A stretch of 64,000 bases of DNA from Dokdonella fugitiva (GCF_014138265.1 NZ_JACGXL010000001.1:186001-250000); one strand, 5' to 3'. Positions 48,412 to 63,077 are shown, counted from the stretch's first letter. The notes: generated from the sequence alone by a model not told the origin. Translations and numbers: made by a program.

Positions 48412-50562
48412 ATGTCCCCTTTGCTGGCCAAGCTCAAGTCGCGCTTCCAGAAGCGCCCCGACAGCGAGCACGAACAAGCGATCGTCCGCATGGCGATCGT
48501 CATGGTGTTCCTGGTCTATCTGGCCGGGCTCGTCACCGTATCGGGCTCGCATACGGCGACCGTGCAGATCGCGTTGCGCTACGTCATGCTCGACGCCGTC
48601 GTCGGCGCGGCGATCCTCGGCTGGTTGATCCGGCAACCGGGCGTATCGCATCCGCGGCGCGTACTCGGCATGCTCACCGACTACGGCTCGATCGGCGCGA
48701 TCATGGCGCTGTCCGGACAGGAAGTCGCGCCGCTGTACGTGATCCTCATGTGGGTCACGATCGGCAACGGCCTGCGCTACGGGCCGACCTACCTGCGCGC
48801 GGCGATCGCCCTCGCGAGCCTGTCGTTCTTCTCGGTGATCATGACCACGCCGTTCTGGCAGCAGAACAAGGCGCTGTCGTGGGGCTTGCTGTGCGGCCTC
48901 ATCGCGATCCCGATGTACCTGTCCTCGCTGCTGCGCGCATTGACGCGCGCGACCGAGGAGGCGCGACGGGCGAACGCGGCGAAGAGCACCTTCCTCGCCA
49001 ACATGAGCCACGAGTTCCGCACGCCGCTGAACGGCATCGTCGGCATGTCCGAGCTGTTGACCACGACGCGCCTGAGCACCGAGCAGCGTGAATGCGCGAC
49101 GGTGATCCAGACGTCGGCGAAGACGCTGCTCGGGCTGATCGAGGACGTGCTCGACATCTCCGCGATCGAAGTCGGCAAACTACGTCGCGTCGACGTCGAT
49201 TTCCGCCTCGACGACCTGCTCGACGCCCTGCGCGTGATGCTGCAGCCGCTCGCCAACGGCAAGGGCGTGCTGTTCGAGATCCGCGTCGCGCCGGGCACGC
49301 CGACCTCGCTGCACGGCGATGCCAACCACCTGCGCCAGATCCTCATCAACCTCGTTTCCAACGCGATCAAGTTCACCGAGGAAGGCAGCGTCTTCATCGA
49401 GGTGTCGCAGCGCAGGCGGAGCGAGTCCGCGGGTACGTCCACGTCGACCCTGCTGTTCTCGGTGCGCGATACCGGCGTCGGCATCCCGGCCGAGGCGCAG
49501 GCGCGCATCTTCAACGCGTTCGAGCAGGCCGACAGCGGGCACGGGCGTCGTTTCGGCGGCAGCGGTCTCGGCACGACGATCGCGAAGTCGCTGACCGAAC
49601 TGCTCGGCGGCCGCATCGGCTTCGAAAGCACGGAAGGCGAGGGTTCGCATTTCTGGGCCGAGCTCCCATTCGCGCTCGTCGCGGCCGAAGCGACCGAGGC
49701 GGTCGACCCGCCGAACGTCATCGCGTTCGGCGACCCGTTCGTGCGTCACCGTGCTCGCACGCGCTCGCTGCAACTGCTGATCGCCGACGACCAGCCGACC
49801 AACATCACGGTGCTGCAGCGCCTGCTGGAGAAGGCCGGGCACAAGGCGATCGCGGTCAACAGCGGCGAGGAAGTGCTCGACGCGATCGAGCAGGGCGATT
49901 TCGACGCGGTCATCATCGACCTGCACATGCCCGGCGTGAGCGGCCTGGACGTGCTCAAGCAGGCGCGCGTGATGCAGGCCGGGCGCACGCCGACGCCGTT
50001 CGTGATGCTCAGCGCCGATGCGACGACCAGCACCGTACGTCAGTGCGAGCAGGCCGGCGCGCGCGCGTTCCTGACCAAGCCGGTACAGGTGGCGCGACTG
50101 CTCGACACCTTGAGCGACATCGCCAGTGCGCCGGCAGCGACGGAACGACCGGCCGCGGAGCTCGCCGCGGTCGGGCGCGAGAAGCCGCGCGCATCCACGT
50201 CGCCGATCGAGCCGGAAGTGCTGCGCGAACTCGAGGAACTGCAGCTCGGCACCGACTTCGTCTCGTTGTTCGTCGACGAATGCCTGCGCGATGCGCTGAC
50301 CAACATCGGCGAACTCGAGCGCACGGGAGCGGCGGCGCGATGGGACGCCTTCCGCGACGGTTGCCACGCACTCAAGGGCGTGGCGGGCAACATGGGTGCG
50401 ATACACCTTGCCGAAGCTGCGGCGACGGCGATGAAGCTCGGCAACTGGCAACTGCCGCGCGAGTGGCGCCAGTCGGTACGCGGGCTGCGCGAGCAGCTGG
50501 AAGTCGCGCGCGTGGCGCTGAAGGGAAGCCCGGAACACGCCGAGGCCGAGCGGCCGTCCTGA
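48412..50562 (+). CDS. rpfC: DSF sensor hybrid histidine kinase
   Basis: 716 aa. N-terminal input domain with about five transmembrane segments (residues 25-175), HisKA with phospho-acceptor H200 in [23 protein letters not shown], HATPase (N, G1, G2 boxes: [29 protein letters not shown]), a receiver domain (D503 in IIDLHMPG) and a C-terminal HPt (H652 in [13 protein letters not shown]). It perceives the diffusible fatty-acid signal and passes phosphate to RpfG; in Xanthomonas the receiver also restrains RpfF. Domain order is the full Xanthomonas one. Transcribed after rpfG without an rpfH in between. Confidence 0.96.
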   Translation: MSPLLAKLKSRFQKRPDSEHEQAIVRMAIVMVFLVYLAGLVTVSGSHTATVQIALRYVMLDAVVGAAILGWLIRQPGVSHPRRVLGMLTDYGSIGAIMALSGQEVAPLYVILMWVTIGNGLRYGPTYLRAAIALASLSFFSVIMTTPFWQQNKALSWGLLCGLIAIPMYLSSLLRALTRATEEARRANAAKSTFLANMSHEFRTPLNGIVGMSELLTTTRLSTEQRECATVIQTSAKTLLGLIEDVLDISAIEVGKLRRVDVDFRLDDLLDALRVMLQPLANGKGVLFEIRVAPGTPTSLHGDANHLRQILINLVSNAIKFTEEGSVFIEVSQRRRSESAGTSTSTLLFSVRDTGVGIPAEAQARIFNAFEQADSGHGRRFGGSGLGTTIAKSLTELLGGRIGFESTEGEGSHFWAELPFALVAAEATEAVDPPNVIAFGDPFVRHRARTRSLQLLIADDQPTNITVLQRLLEKAGHKAIAVNSGEEVLDAIEQGDFDAVIIDLHMPGVSGLDVLKQARVMQAGRTPTPFVMLSADATTSTVRQCEQAGARAFLTKPVQVARLLDTLSDIASAPAATERPAAELAAVGREKPRASTSPIEPEVLRELEELQLGTDFVSLFVDECLRDALTNIGELERTGAAARWDAFRDGCHALKGVAGNMGAIHLAEAAATAMKLGNWQLPREWRQSVRGLREQLEVARVALKGSPEHAEAERPS

Positions 50563-50577
50563 CACGGACGCTCGGCC
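50544..50577. terminator. Stem-loop spanning the end of rpfC
   Basis: GGCCGAG / CTCGGCC outer stem with an inner CGTCC / GGACG stem and a 4-nt bulge. The rpfC stop codon lies in the loop. It stands between convergent rpfC and rpfF (31 nt apart) and may limit read-through in both directions; no T-run is present. Confidence 0.4.
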
Positions 50578-50593
50578 AACGAAAGGGAAAGAA

Positions 50594-51514
50594 TCAACCC
50601 ATCGCGGACTGCACCACCTCCAATTGCGGCGCCGACAGTTCCTGCGGCCGCTTGCGTTGCGCACGCACGAGGCGCTCCATCGTGCGCAGCGACTTCTCGC
50701 CGAGCTGCATCGCGGTATCGACCCAGATCTCGGTGATCTGCATCAGTTCGACGAGGCTCACCGGCGAGCGCATCTGCCGCACGCGGTTCATCGCCGTGCG
50801 CGCGTGCGAGATGCGCTGGTTGCGGCGGATGAGTTCATGCACGGCCTGCACGCCTTCGCCCTTCGGTACGAGCACGTCGACGACACCGAGTCGGTGCAGT
50901 TCGTCGCTCGAGTAGATCGTGCCGTTGAGCATCATCTCCTCGGCGAAGCGCGGACTGACGCGCTGGCACAGGAACGAGTACGCGCCCATGCCCGGGAACA
51001 GGTCGAACAGCACCTCCGGGAAGCCCATGCCGACGCCGCTCTCGGCGACGATCGAATGGCAGGACAGGGCGGCTTCGAATCCGCCGCCGAGCGCGTCGCC
51101 TTGGACCAGCGCGACGCTGTGCATGTGGCGATTCAGCTGCTCGTGGAAGCCGTACACGCCTTCGACGCACTGGCGCGCGTAGGCGAGCAGGTGCTCGCGA
51201 TTGCGCGTCTTGATCAGCCGGCAGAACAGCTCGAGATCCCCACCGAGGTTGAACACGTCTGCGTCGGACGCGAGCACGACGTGCGCGATGCGCTCGTCAC
51301 CGTTGGTGGACTGCAGGGTCAGGCGGTCCGATACGCGTTTCTGGAACTCGCGTACTTCCTTGATGAGCAGCGTGCTGAAGCACGCGCGGTAACCCGCGTC
51401 GCGCGGAAAGCGCGTCGCGTGCATGAAACACCAACTCGTGTTGGCGACGGGATCTTCTTGCGTACGCAGCAGGCGGAAATCGTTGTCACGATGCAGCGAT
51501 TCGACGGCACTCAT
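50594..51514 (-). CDS. rpfF: DSF synthase (enoyl-CoA hydratase/crotonase family)
   Basis: 306 aa from ATG 51512-51514 (AGGGG upstream). The crotonase fold carries the two Glu residues diagnostic of RpfF: E147 in GDALGGGFEAAL and E167 in MGFPEVLFDLFPGMGAY, 20 residues apart as in the Xanthomonas enzyme. It makes cis-2-unsaturated fatty acids from acyl-ACP by dehydration and thioester cleavage. Convergent with rpfC. Unlike the Xanthomonas rpfB-rpfF operon, a plus-strand PilZ gene separates it from rpfB, so it must have its own promoter in 51515-51878. In-frame upstream codons to 51631 do not look like protein. Confidence 0.95.
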   Translation of the reverse strand: MSAVESLHRDNDFRLLRTQEDPVANTSWCFMHATRFPRDAGYRACFSTLLIKEVREFQKRVSDRLTLQSTNGDERIAHVVLASDADVFNLGGDLELFCRLIKTRNREHLLAYARQCVEGVYGFHEQLNRHMHSVALVQGDALGGGFEAALSCHSIVAESGVGMGFPEVLFDLFPGMGAYSFLCQRVSPRFAEEMMLNGTIYSSDELHRLGVVDVLVPKGEGVQAVHELIRRNQRISHARTAMNRVRQMRSPVSLVELMQITEIWVDTAMQLGEKSLRTMERLVRAQRKRPQELSAPQLEVVQSAMG

Positions 51515-51878
51515 GTTGCACCCCTGGAGAGTAAGAGGCCGGTCGTGACCGCCGCCGAACGGCCGACGAATGTTCTGCACATCCTGGTGCCTGATCCGTG
51601 CGATCGCGAGCGAGTCTAACGTAAACGCCATGAAGCATTGACAAATCCGATCGGATGTGACATGTCAATATCAATTCTGTCGACTGGTTCACAGAATTGC
51701 GTGCGGCAGGGTGCATATCCATACTCCCGCGCGGCGGAATCGGGGATTCACCGGGCTGGTATCTCACGGACGGACGCGCTCGCGCGGCTGACCGGCAGGT
51801 ACTACCATTTCCGTAATGGTGCGGTTCTTGCAGGACCGTATCGGAAAGTCTGGGGCTGCAAGCGACACGCGAGGAAGC
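51515..51878. other. Divergent control region between rpfF and the PilZ gene
   Basis: 364 bp without a gene, with an AT-richer core at about 51620-51720. It must hold the promoters for rpfF (minus) and pilZ (plus). A nested palindrome (51637-51669) and an exact TGACATGTCA (51658-51667) are its most striking elements. Confidence 0.7.
51637..51669. promoter_or_regulatory. Nested palindrome in the rpfF/pilZ control region
   Basis: ATTGACA (51637-51643) and TGTCAAT (51663-51669) are an exact 7-bp inverted pair around a perfect 12-bp palindrome ATCCGATCGGAT (51645-51656). TTGACA occurs on both strands, so each arm could also be a -35 box for divergent transcription. The protein that might bind is unknown. 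Confidence 0.5.
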
Positions 51879-52226
51879 ATGACCAACGAAGGGGAAAAGA
51901 AGAATCTGCGGCCGGCTCGCATGTCGATCCGTTCCGCGGTGCTGATCAGCAGCGGGCTGAATGCCTGGAGCAGCGAGATCGAAGACATCTCGGCCACGGG
52001 CGTTCTCGTCGCGAAGCCGGACAACTGGCGCGGCCGCATCGACGACGTATTCGTGCTCGACATGCTGATCGGCGAAGCGCTCGACATCCACGTCGATGCA
52101 CGGCTCGCGCGCGTGACCGACACGCAGCTCGGCTTCGCCTACGAGCGCATCCCCGAGAACAAGGAAGCTCCGCTGTGGAACCTGCTCGGCGGCTACGCCG
52201 ACCGGCTGGAGCCGTATTCCGCCTGA
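51879..52226 (+). CDS. PilZ-domain protein (c-di-GMP receptor type)
   Basis: 115 aa from ATG 51879 (GAGGA 4 nt upstream of GC-ATG). A single PilZ domain with RMSIR (R14-R18, the RxxxR motif) and DISATG (36-41, the D/N-x-S-x-x-G motif), both needed to bind c-di-GMP, followed by beta-strand pairs (DVFVLDMLIGEALDIHVDARLARV). Probably a free-standing c-di-GMP effector or adaptor. Located between rpfF and rpfB on the opposite strand, convergent with rpfB. The neighbourhood with RpfG, which lowers c-di-GMP, suggests functional linkage. Confidence 0.88.
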   Translation: MTNEGEKKNLRPARMSIRSAVLISSGLNAWSSEIEDISATGVLVAKPDNWRGRIDDVFVLDMLIGEALDIHVDARLARVTDTQLGFAYERIPENKEAPLWNLLGGYADRLEPYSA

Positions 52227-52361
52227 GTCAGCCTGCTTCCGCGATGCGCGGAATGGACGGCCACGACCCGGCCGGCTGCTCCCTGCGGCAAGGGCGAGCC
52301 ACGCATTGCGGATCGCTCGCCGGCCCCGAAAACCCACCGTTGCCGCGATCGGGCGGCCCCG

Positions 52362-54044
52362 TCAATGGGCTGCAGCCGCCTCGCGCAGCTCGCGCCGCAG
52401 GATCTTGCCGACGTTCGTCTTGGGCAAGGATTCGCGGAATTCGACGTATTTGGGCAGCTTGTAACCCGTCAGGTTGGCCTTGCAGTGCGCGCGCACCGCT
52501 TCCTCGGTCAGCGCCGGGTCCTTCTTCACGATCACCAGCTTGACCGCCTCGCCCGATTTCTCGTCCGGCACCCCGACCGCGGCGACTTCGAGCACGCCGG
52601 GCATCTGCGCGACGACGTCCTCGACCTCATTCGGGTACACGTTGAAGCCGGACACGAGGATCATGTCCTTCTTGCGGTCGACGATGTAGACGTAGCCGCT
52701 CGGATCGATGCGCGCGATGTCGCCGGTGCGCAGCCAGCCGTCCGGCGAGAGCACCTTCGTGGTCTCCTCGGGTCGGTTCCAGTACCCCTTCATGACCTGT
52801 GGGCCGCGGATGCACAGCTCGCCGGTTTCGCCGAGCGGCAGCACGCGGCCGTCGTCGTCCTGGATATTGACGTCGGTCGACGGGATCGGCAGGCCGATCG
52901 AACCGTTGTATTCCTTGATGTCGAGCGGGTTGATGCACGCGGCGGGGCTGGTCTCGGTGAGGCCATAGGCCTCCGCGAGCGCGCAGCCGGTCACCTTCTT
53001 CCAGCGCTCGGCGACCGCACGCTGCACGGCCATGCCGCCGCCGAGGGTAAGGCGCAGCTTCGAGAAATCGACCTGGTCGAAGCCGGGCGTGTTGAGCAGG
53101 CCGGCGAACAGCGTGTTGACGCCGGTGAGCGCGGTGAAGCCGATCGAGCGGATCGTCTTGACGAAGCCGGGCATGTCGCGCGGATTCGTGATGAGGTGGT
53201 TGAAGCCGCCGACGCGCGCGAACACGAGGAAGTTCGCCGTGAGCGCGAAGATGTGGTACAGCGGCAGCGCGGTGATGACGACTTCTTCGCCTTCGCGCAT
53301 GTTCGGCCCGATCCACGCGTAGGCCTGCAGCATGTTCGAAACCATGTTGCGATGGGTGAGCATCGCGCCCTTGGCGACGCCGGTGGTGCCGCCCGTGTAC
53401 TGCAGGAAGGCGAGGTCGTCCGGCCCGATCTCGACCTTCGTGAACCTGGAACGCGTGCCGCGGCCGAGCGCTTCGTTGAAGCGGATCGCATTCGGCAGCG
53501 AATACGCCGGCACCATCTTCTTGACGTGGCGCACCACGAAATTGGTGATCGCCGATTTCGGGAAACCGAGCAGGTCGCCGATGGCGGTGCAGATCACGTG
53601 CTTGCACGGCGTGCCGCCGATCACCTCGGCGACCGTGTGCGCGAAGTTGTCGAGCACGATGATCGCGCTCGCGCCGGAGTCGTCGAGCTGGTGCTTGAGC
53701 TCGCGCGGCGTGTACATCGGATTGACGTTGACCACCGTCAGGCCCGCGCGCAGCACCGCCATGATCGCGATCGGATACTGCAGCAGGTTGGGCATCATGA
53801 TCGCGACGCGATCGCCCTTGGCCAGCTTGAGGTCGTTGACGAGGAACGCGGCGAAGGTCGCGCTGAGCCGGTCGAGGTCGCCGTAGGTGATGCTGCGGCC
53901 CATGTTGGTGAAGGCGGGCCGGTGGCGGAAGCGGTCGCAGCACTCCTCGAGCAGTGCCGCGACGGAGCGGTACTGGTTCGGGTCGATCTCGGCCGGTGTC
54001 CCCGGCGGATAGCTGGCCAGCCAGGGACGGTTCGTGTTCGCCAT
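52362..54044 (-). CDS. rpfB: Long-chain fatty acyl-CoA ligase of the rpf cluster
   Basis: 560 aa. AMP-binding P-loop YTGGTTGVAKGAMLTHRN (about 213-230), TEAYGLTETSP-like AEAYGLTETSPAACINP, and GWLRTGDIARIDPSGYVYIVDRKKDMILVSGFNVYPNEVED close to the C-terminus, with the catalytic Lys in PKTNVGKILRRELR. It activates fatty acids to acyl-CoA; in Xanthomonas RpfB turns over DSF signals and can replace FadD. Starts MANTNRPWLASYPPGTPAEID. Confidence 0.93.
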   Translation of the reverse strand: MANTNRPWLASYPPGTPAEIDPNQYRSVAALLEECCDRFRHRPAFTNMGRSITYGDLDRLSATFAAFLVNDLKLAKGDRVAIMMPNLLQYPIAIMAVLRAGLTVVNVNPMYTPRELKHQLDDSGASAIIVLDNFAHTVAEVIGGTPCKHVICTAIGDLLGFPKSAITNFVVRHVKKMVPAYSLPNAIRFNEALGRGTRSRFTKVEIGPDDLAFLQYTGGTTGVAKGAMLTHRNMVSNMLQAYAWIGPNMREGEEVVITALPLYHIFALTANFLVFARVGGFNHLITNPRDMPGFVKTIRSIGFTALTGVNTLFAGLLNTPGFDQVDFSKLRLTLGGGMAVQRAVAERWKKVTGCALAEAYGLTETSPAACINPLDIKEYNGSIGLPIPSTDVNIQDDDGRVLPLGETGELCIRGPQVMKGYWNRPEETTKVLSPDGWLRTGDIARIDPSGYVYIVDRKKDMILVSGFNVYPNEVEDVVAQMPGVLEVAAVGVPDEKSGEAVKLVIVKKDPALTEEAVRAHCKANLTGYKLPKYVEFRESLPKTNVGKILRRELREAAAAH

Positions 54045-54188
54045 GCGGTTCCCCTGTGGGCGGCGTCGATCGCGCCGACGCTTCGCTTTCGTTTACCCTT
54101 GCGACGATTCGCACGGGTACGGTCGATTGCAGCACAAGGCCGGAACGAGCGGCAAGCCGCATTGCAACGTGGCGCGAGCGAGGTCTTC

Positions 54189-54614
54189 GTGCGTCCGATC
54201 CTGATCATCCTGTGGTGCCTGCTGTCCGTCGCTTGCTCGCGCCAGCCCGACGACGAGGCGATCCGCGCAGCGATCGCCGCGGGCGCCGCGTCCGTCGAGG
54301 CACATCGCGGCAAGGAAGTGCTCGATCTCGTCGCCGACGATTTCGTCGGCAACGACGACATCGATCGGGCCGGGCTCGCAAGCCTGTTGCGCGCACAGAT
54401 GCTCGGCGCGAACGCGATCGGCGTGCGCATCGGCTCGGTCGCGGTGGACCTGCACGGCGATCGCGCGGTGGCGCGCTTCGACGCCGACATCACCGACTCG
54501 AGCGGCCGCTGGATCGCCGATCGCGCGGTGACGGTGCATTTCGAGACGGGTTGGCGCCGCGAAGGGCGCCAGTGGCGTTGCTACAACGCGAAATGGTCGA
54601 GCGACGCGCGCTGA
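54189..54614 (+). CDS. Small NTF2/SnoaL-like lipoprotein
   Basis: 141 aa from GTG 54189. VRPILIILWCLLSVAC ends with lipobox SVAC, predicting a lipoprotein. The mature part (DEAIRAAIAAGAASVEAHRGKEVLDLVADDFVGNDDIDRAGLASLL...VTVHFETGWRREGRQWRCYNAKW) has the helix-then-sheet pattern of NTF2-like (DUF4440/SnoaL) domains. Divergent from rpfB. The GTG start is inferred from the signal peptide; GAGG is 9 nt upstream. Function unknown. Confidence 0.7.
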   Translation: MRPILIILWCLLSVACSRQPDDEAIRAAIAAGAASVEAHRGKEVLDLVADDFVGNDDIDRAGLASLLRAQMLGANAIGVRIGSVAVDLHGDRAVARFDADITDSSGRWIADRAVTVHFETGWRREGRQWRCYNAKWSSDAR

Positions 54615-54802
54615 CGCGATGCCGCCGGGCATCGCGCGCGCCCAGCCACAACGGCGGCGCGTAGGCTGGACGTCAGCAGTTCGTCCCGTTGCTCGCCGGC
54701 CGCGCTGTGCGCGACCGGCCCACGACGCTGTTCGGAATGCACTTCCCCGATGCGATGCCCGTCGGCGTCGCGAACGCCGGGCGGCGGCCGAGTGGGTGGA
54801 TC

Positions 54803-54837
54803 GAGGCAAAGAAAACGGCGCGGTTTCCCGCGCCGTT
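54803..54837 (-). terminator. Rho-independent terminator after acnA
   Basis: On the minus strand AACGGCGCGG / CCGCGCCGTT form a 10-bp stem with loop GAAA, followed by TTTTCTTT. It lies 31 nt after the acnA stop. Confidence 0.85.
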
Positions 54838-54867
54838 CTCCTTACGCCTTCGAGCGCACGACGCGCC

Positions 54868-57618
<2,751 letters not shown>

Positions 57619-57882
57619 CTGCATCTCCTGCTGGCTGGCGTTTCGCTTGGCGCAAGGCCGCGGCGGGCGCCGCGGGCGCGGTCCCGGGGACGGACCGGCG
57701 AATGGGCCCGCCATTATCGCGCAAACCTTGGTCTTCGCCAAAGCGGCGCTCGACGGCAACACCTGAAATACGAAGGACGCGAAGAACACGAAGGAAAGAA
57801 GGGCATCCCGGACGAACGCGCCTCCGGTTCGTCGGTGACGTCCCACGCATCCCTCTTGCCTTCGCGTTCGGGTTCTTCCTGA
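57619..57882. other. Intergenic region between hflD and acnA with a repeat-like tract
   Basis: 264 bp. The stretch 57770-57800 (GAAGGACGCGAAGAACACGAAGGAAAG) is a purine-rich pattern of repeated ACGAAG-type words and looks like a remnant of a scattered intergenic repeat. No gene is seen. The acnA promoter should be here. Confidence 0.45.
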
Positions 57883-58506
57883 TCAGCCGCGGTCGAGGGT
57901 GCTGCGGGCGAGCAGTCCGCGCGCGAGCATCGCGTATTCGCGCCGGCGCAGCAGCAGGCGCAGCTGGCCGCCGCCGACCTGGCGCCAGAGCACGGCCGCG
58001 CGTACCGCGGCGAGCAGCAGCGCGCGGATCTGCGCGACGACCTGCGGATTGGACAGTTGCACGGGGTTGCCGTGCACGACCACGCGCGGGCGCAGTTGCG
58101 ACAGGGTAGCGACGTAGAGGTCGGCCAGGCGCGCCTGCACGGTCGGATGGGCGAGGCCGAAATGGTCGGCCTGGCGCTGGATCCCCTCGATGCCGTCGCG
58201 CAGAGCGCGCTGCATGCGCGGGTTGCGCGCGAGGCGCTTCTGCAGGCGCAAGGTGCCGAGCACGAGGCGGGTCAGGGCGAGGTTGCGTTCGCGGCTCTCG
58301 AACTGGTGCAGCAGCGTCTCGAGGCCGAGGCGCACGCCGCCGAGGCCGCCGAACACCGCGGCGGCGCTGTCGGCGTCGATGCGGAACACGCTGGCGAGGC
58401 TTGCCTCGACACTGGCGGCGTCGGCGCGTCCGCGCGTCGCGACCTCGTGCACGAGACGGCAGGCCTGCAGCACGCCAGCGAGTGCGATCACGCGGGCCTC
58501 ACGCAT
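57883..58506 (-). CDS. hflD: High-frequency lysogenization protein HflD
   Basis: 207 aa, mostly helical ([19 protein letters not shown] at the start, then [47 protein letters not shown]). Family length is about 205-215. Peripheral membrane protein named for its effect on lambda CII; its normal role is unclear. Start ATG 58504-58506 overlaps the end of mnmA by 8 nt, the conserved mnmA-hflD coupling. Confidence 0.93.
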   Translation of the reverse strand: MREARVIALAGVLQACRLVHEVATRGRADAASVEASLASVFRIDADSAAAVFGGLGGVRLGLETLLHQFESRERNLALTRLVLGTLRLQKRLARNPRMQRALRDGIEGIQRQADHFGLAHPTVQARLADLYVATLSQLRPRVVVHGNPVQLSNPQVVAQIRALLLAAVRAAVLWRQVGGGQLRLLLRRREYAMLARGLLARSTLDRG

Positions 58507-59611
58507 CGCGCGCCTCCCAGCCGCCGTACGCTGCATCGCTGCATTCGATCACGGCGCCGCCGAGGCAGGCGTCGCCGTCGTAGAAGACCACCGACTGTCC
58601 GGGAGTGACCGCGCGCTGCGCCTCGTCGAACGTGACCGTACAACCGCTTCCGTCGAGTTCGACCGTGCATGCCTGAGGCACCTGCCGGTAGCGCGTCATC
58701 GCCGTGCAGCGGAACGACGCCGCCGGCGCGGTGCCCGCGACCCACGTCGTCGCGCTCGCCGCGAGGCGACGCGACTGCAGCCAGTGGTTGGCATTGCCTT
58801 GCGCGACGTAGAGCACGTTGTCCGCCACGTTCTTGCCGATCACGTACCAGGGTTCGCCTTCGGCGCCGCGACGTCCGCCGATGCCGAGACCGCTGCGCTG
58901 GCCGAGCGTGTAGTAGAACACGCCCGCGTGCTCGCCGACCGTGACGTCGTCCGGCGTGCGCATCGGGCCCGGTTGCGCGGGGATGTAGTCGGACAGGAAC
59001 GCCCTGAAGTCGCGCTCGCCGATGAAGCAGATGCCGGTCGAGTCCTTCTTGTCGTGCGTGGCGAGGCCGGCGTCGCGCGCGATGCCGCGCACGTCCGCCT
59101 TCTCGACCCCGCCGAGCGGGAACAGCGTCGAGGCGAGCGCGTGCTGGCCGAGCGCGTGCAGGAAATAGGTCTGGTCCTTGCCGGTGTCGCGCGCGCGCAG
59201 CAGACGCCAGCGGCCGTCCACGCAGTCGACGCGCGCGTAGTGGCCGGTGGCGATCCGCTCCGCGCCGAGCGCGTGCGCATGATCGAGGAAGGTCTTGAAT
59301 TTGATCTCGCGGTTGCACAGCACGTCGGGGTTCGGCGTGCGCCCGCGGCGGTACTCGGCGAGGAAGTGCTCGAACACCTGGTCCCAGTACGCGTCGGCGA
59401 AGTTGCGCAGGTAGAGCGGGATGCCGAGCTTCGCGCACACCGCGACGGCATCCTTGCGGTCCTCGTCGGCGCGGCACGGCCCGCGGCGTTCGTCCTCTTC
59501 CCAGTTCTGCATGAACAGGCCGGCGATGGATTCGCCTGCGCGCTGCAGCAGCAGTGCAGCGACCGACGAATCGACGCCGCCGGACATGCCGACGATGACG
59601 CGTGCCGTCAC
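58499..59611 (-). CDS. mnmA: tRNA-specific 2-thiouridylase MnmA
   Basis: 370 aa. PP-loop ATPase motif [16 protein letters not shown] (7-22), the two catalytic Cys in [10 protein letters not shown] and [11 protein letters not shown], and [13 protein letters not shown]. Catalyses s2U34 formation in tRNA-Lys, -Glu and -Gln using sulfur from the Tus relay. Lies in the order nudJ-mnmA-hflD, as in E. coli. Confidence 0.97.
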   Translation of the reverse strand: MTARVIVGMSGGVDSSVAALLLQRAGESIAGLFMQNWEEDERRGPCRADEDRKDAVAVCAKLGIPLYLRNFADAYWDQVFEHFLAEYRRGRTPNPDVLCNREIKFKTFLDHAHALGAERIATGHYARVDCVDGRWRLLRARDTGKDQTYFLHALGQHALASTLFPLGGVEKADVRGIARDAGLATHDKKDSTGICFIGERDFRAFLSDYIPAQPGPMRTPDDVTVGEHAGVFYYTLGQRSGLGIGGRRGAEGEPWYVIGKNVADNVLYVAQGNANHWLQSRRLAASATTWVAGTAPAASFRCTAMTRYRQVPQACTVELDGSGCTVTFDEAQRAVTPGQSVVFYDGDACLGGAVIECSDAAYGGWEARDA

Positions 59612-59669
59612 TGTGAGGGGCGTCCGTGCAGGCGTCCGGTGCCCGCGCGCGGTCCGCGGGAGTGCGCGC

Positions 59670-60161
59670 TCATGGCCGGACGCTGAACGAACGCACGCTG
59701 TCGAGGGGCAGGCGGCGGCCGCCGAGCCAGTCGTCGATGCTCGCGAGCACCATCGGGCTGCGCAGGCGCGCCGCGTCGGCCGCGATCTCCTCGCGCGAGA
59801 GCCACAGCGCGCGCAGGATGCCCGCGTCGAGCGGGCGCCCGGCCTCGTGGCGCAGCGCGTCGGCGCCGAACGTGAAGCGGACGAACTGGCTGCCGGACGG
59901 CGACCGCCACTGCTGCACGCCGAGCAGGCAGGTCAAGGCGACGTCCCAGCCGGTCTCTTCGAGCGTTTCGCGCACGGCGGCATCGAGCAGGGATTCGTCC
60001 GGCTCGAGGTGTCCGGCCGGCTGGTTGAGGACGGTGCGGCCACGCACGTCTTCTTCGACGAGGAGAAAACGTCCCTCGCGCGGGACGACGGTGGCCACCG
60101 TCACATGTGGACGCCAGACGTCCTCTTCAAGCTCGGTCACGACGGTTGAAATCCGGGTCAT
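59670..60161 (-). CDS. nudJ: Nudix phosphatase NudJ
   Basis: 163 aa. Nudix box [24 protein letters not shown] (about 49-72) fits Gx5Ex7REUxEEx[40 protein letters not shown] is typical of NudJ, and the mnmA-hflD neighbourhood supports it. Hydrolyses nucleoside di/triphosphates or thiamine pyrophosphate precursors. Divergent from clpS. Confidence 0.9.
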   Translation of the reverse strand: MTRISTVVTELEEDVWRPHVTVATVVPREGRFLLVEEDVRGRTVLNQPAGHLEPDESLLDAAVRETLEETGWDVALTCLLGVQQWRSPSGSQFVRFTFGADALRHEAGRPLDAGILRALWLSREEIAADAARLRSPMVLASIDDWLGGRRLPLDSVRSFSVRP

Positions 60162-60249
60162 CCCGCCAGTGTAACAGTCCGCGCCGAGCCGGCCTTGTGC
60201 ATGAAGCCGACGTCACCATCTGCGCAGGCGAGCCGACATGGTGCGGCGC

Positions 60250-60255
60250 TATACT
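60250..60255 (+). promoter_or_regulatory. -10 box candidate for clpS
   Basis: TATACT, 29 nt before the clpS ATG. No clear -35 is visible at the right distance, so activator dependence or an extended -10 is possible. Confidence 0.4.
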
Positions 60256-60283
60256 CGAGGCCGACGAAATCGAACCGTTGCCG

Positions 60284-60610
60284 ATGGCGAACCAACCCGA
60301 CCAACATCCCGAACGTGGCCCCGGCCTGGCCGTCGAGGAGGCGCGCCCCGAGGTGGTGCGTCCCCCGCTGTACCAGGTGGTCCTGCTCAACGACGACTTC
60401 ACCCCGATGGACTTCGTGGTCGTCGTCCTCGAAACCTTCTTCAGCATGGATCGCGAACGCGCGACCCAGGTCATGCTGCACGTCCACACGCGCGGCAAGG
60501 GCGTTTGCGGCGTCTTTACACGCGAGGTGGCCGAGACCAAGGTGACCCAGGTCAACGAGTTTTCGCGCAGCCACCAGCACCCGCTGCTGTGTACGATGGA
60601 GAAGGCGTGA
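60284..60610 (+). CDS. clpS: ATP-dependent Clp protease adaptor ClpS
   Basis: 108 aa from ATG 60284. [27 protein letters not shown] contains the hydrophobic N-degron pocket residues, followed by [28 protein letters not shown]. It delivers N-end-rule substrates (N-terminal Leu, Phe, Tyr, Trp) to ClpA. The first about 25 residues are the disordered extension used to trigger ClpA. Upstream of clpA by 114 nt. Confidence 0.97.
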   Translation: MANQPDQHPERGPGLAVEEARPEVVRPPLYQVVLLNDDFTPMDFVVVVLETFFSMDRERATQVMLHVHTRGKGVCGVFTREVAETKVTQVNEFSRSHQHPLLCTMEKA

Positions 60611-60724
60611 CCCTCGCCTTGGCCAAGTCGAGGAGATTCCGGAGCGACGTGCACGATTGAAGCCGCATCATCGGTCCATATATTGCAAGCCATTCACCCA
60701 GGCAGGCAGTCCGGAGCACCCTGA

Positions 60725-63004
<2,280 letters not shown>

Positions 63005-63029
63005 CGCGATCGAGTCGCCGGAATGGAAA

Positions 63030-63057
63030 AGGCCGCGCACTGCGCGGCCTTTTTTTT
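63030..63057. terminator. Terminator between clpA and infA
   Basis: AGGCCGCGC-ACT-GCGCGGCCT, a 9-bp stem followed by eight T residues for clpA; on the opposite strand the stem is followed by TTTTCC, so it may also end the infA transcript. Confidence 0.95.
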
Positions 63058-63077
63058 GTGCTCGAAGGTTCCGTCAC

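Noticed and set aside
57619-57882. A possible small gene between hflD and acnA
   Set aside because: No start with a ribosome site and no protein-like composition; repeat-like purine words instead.
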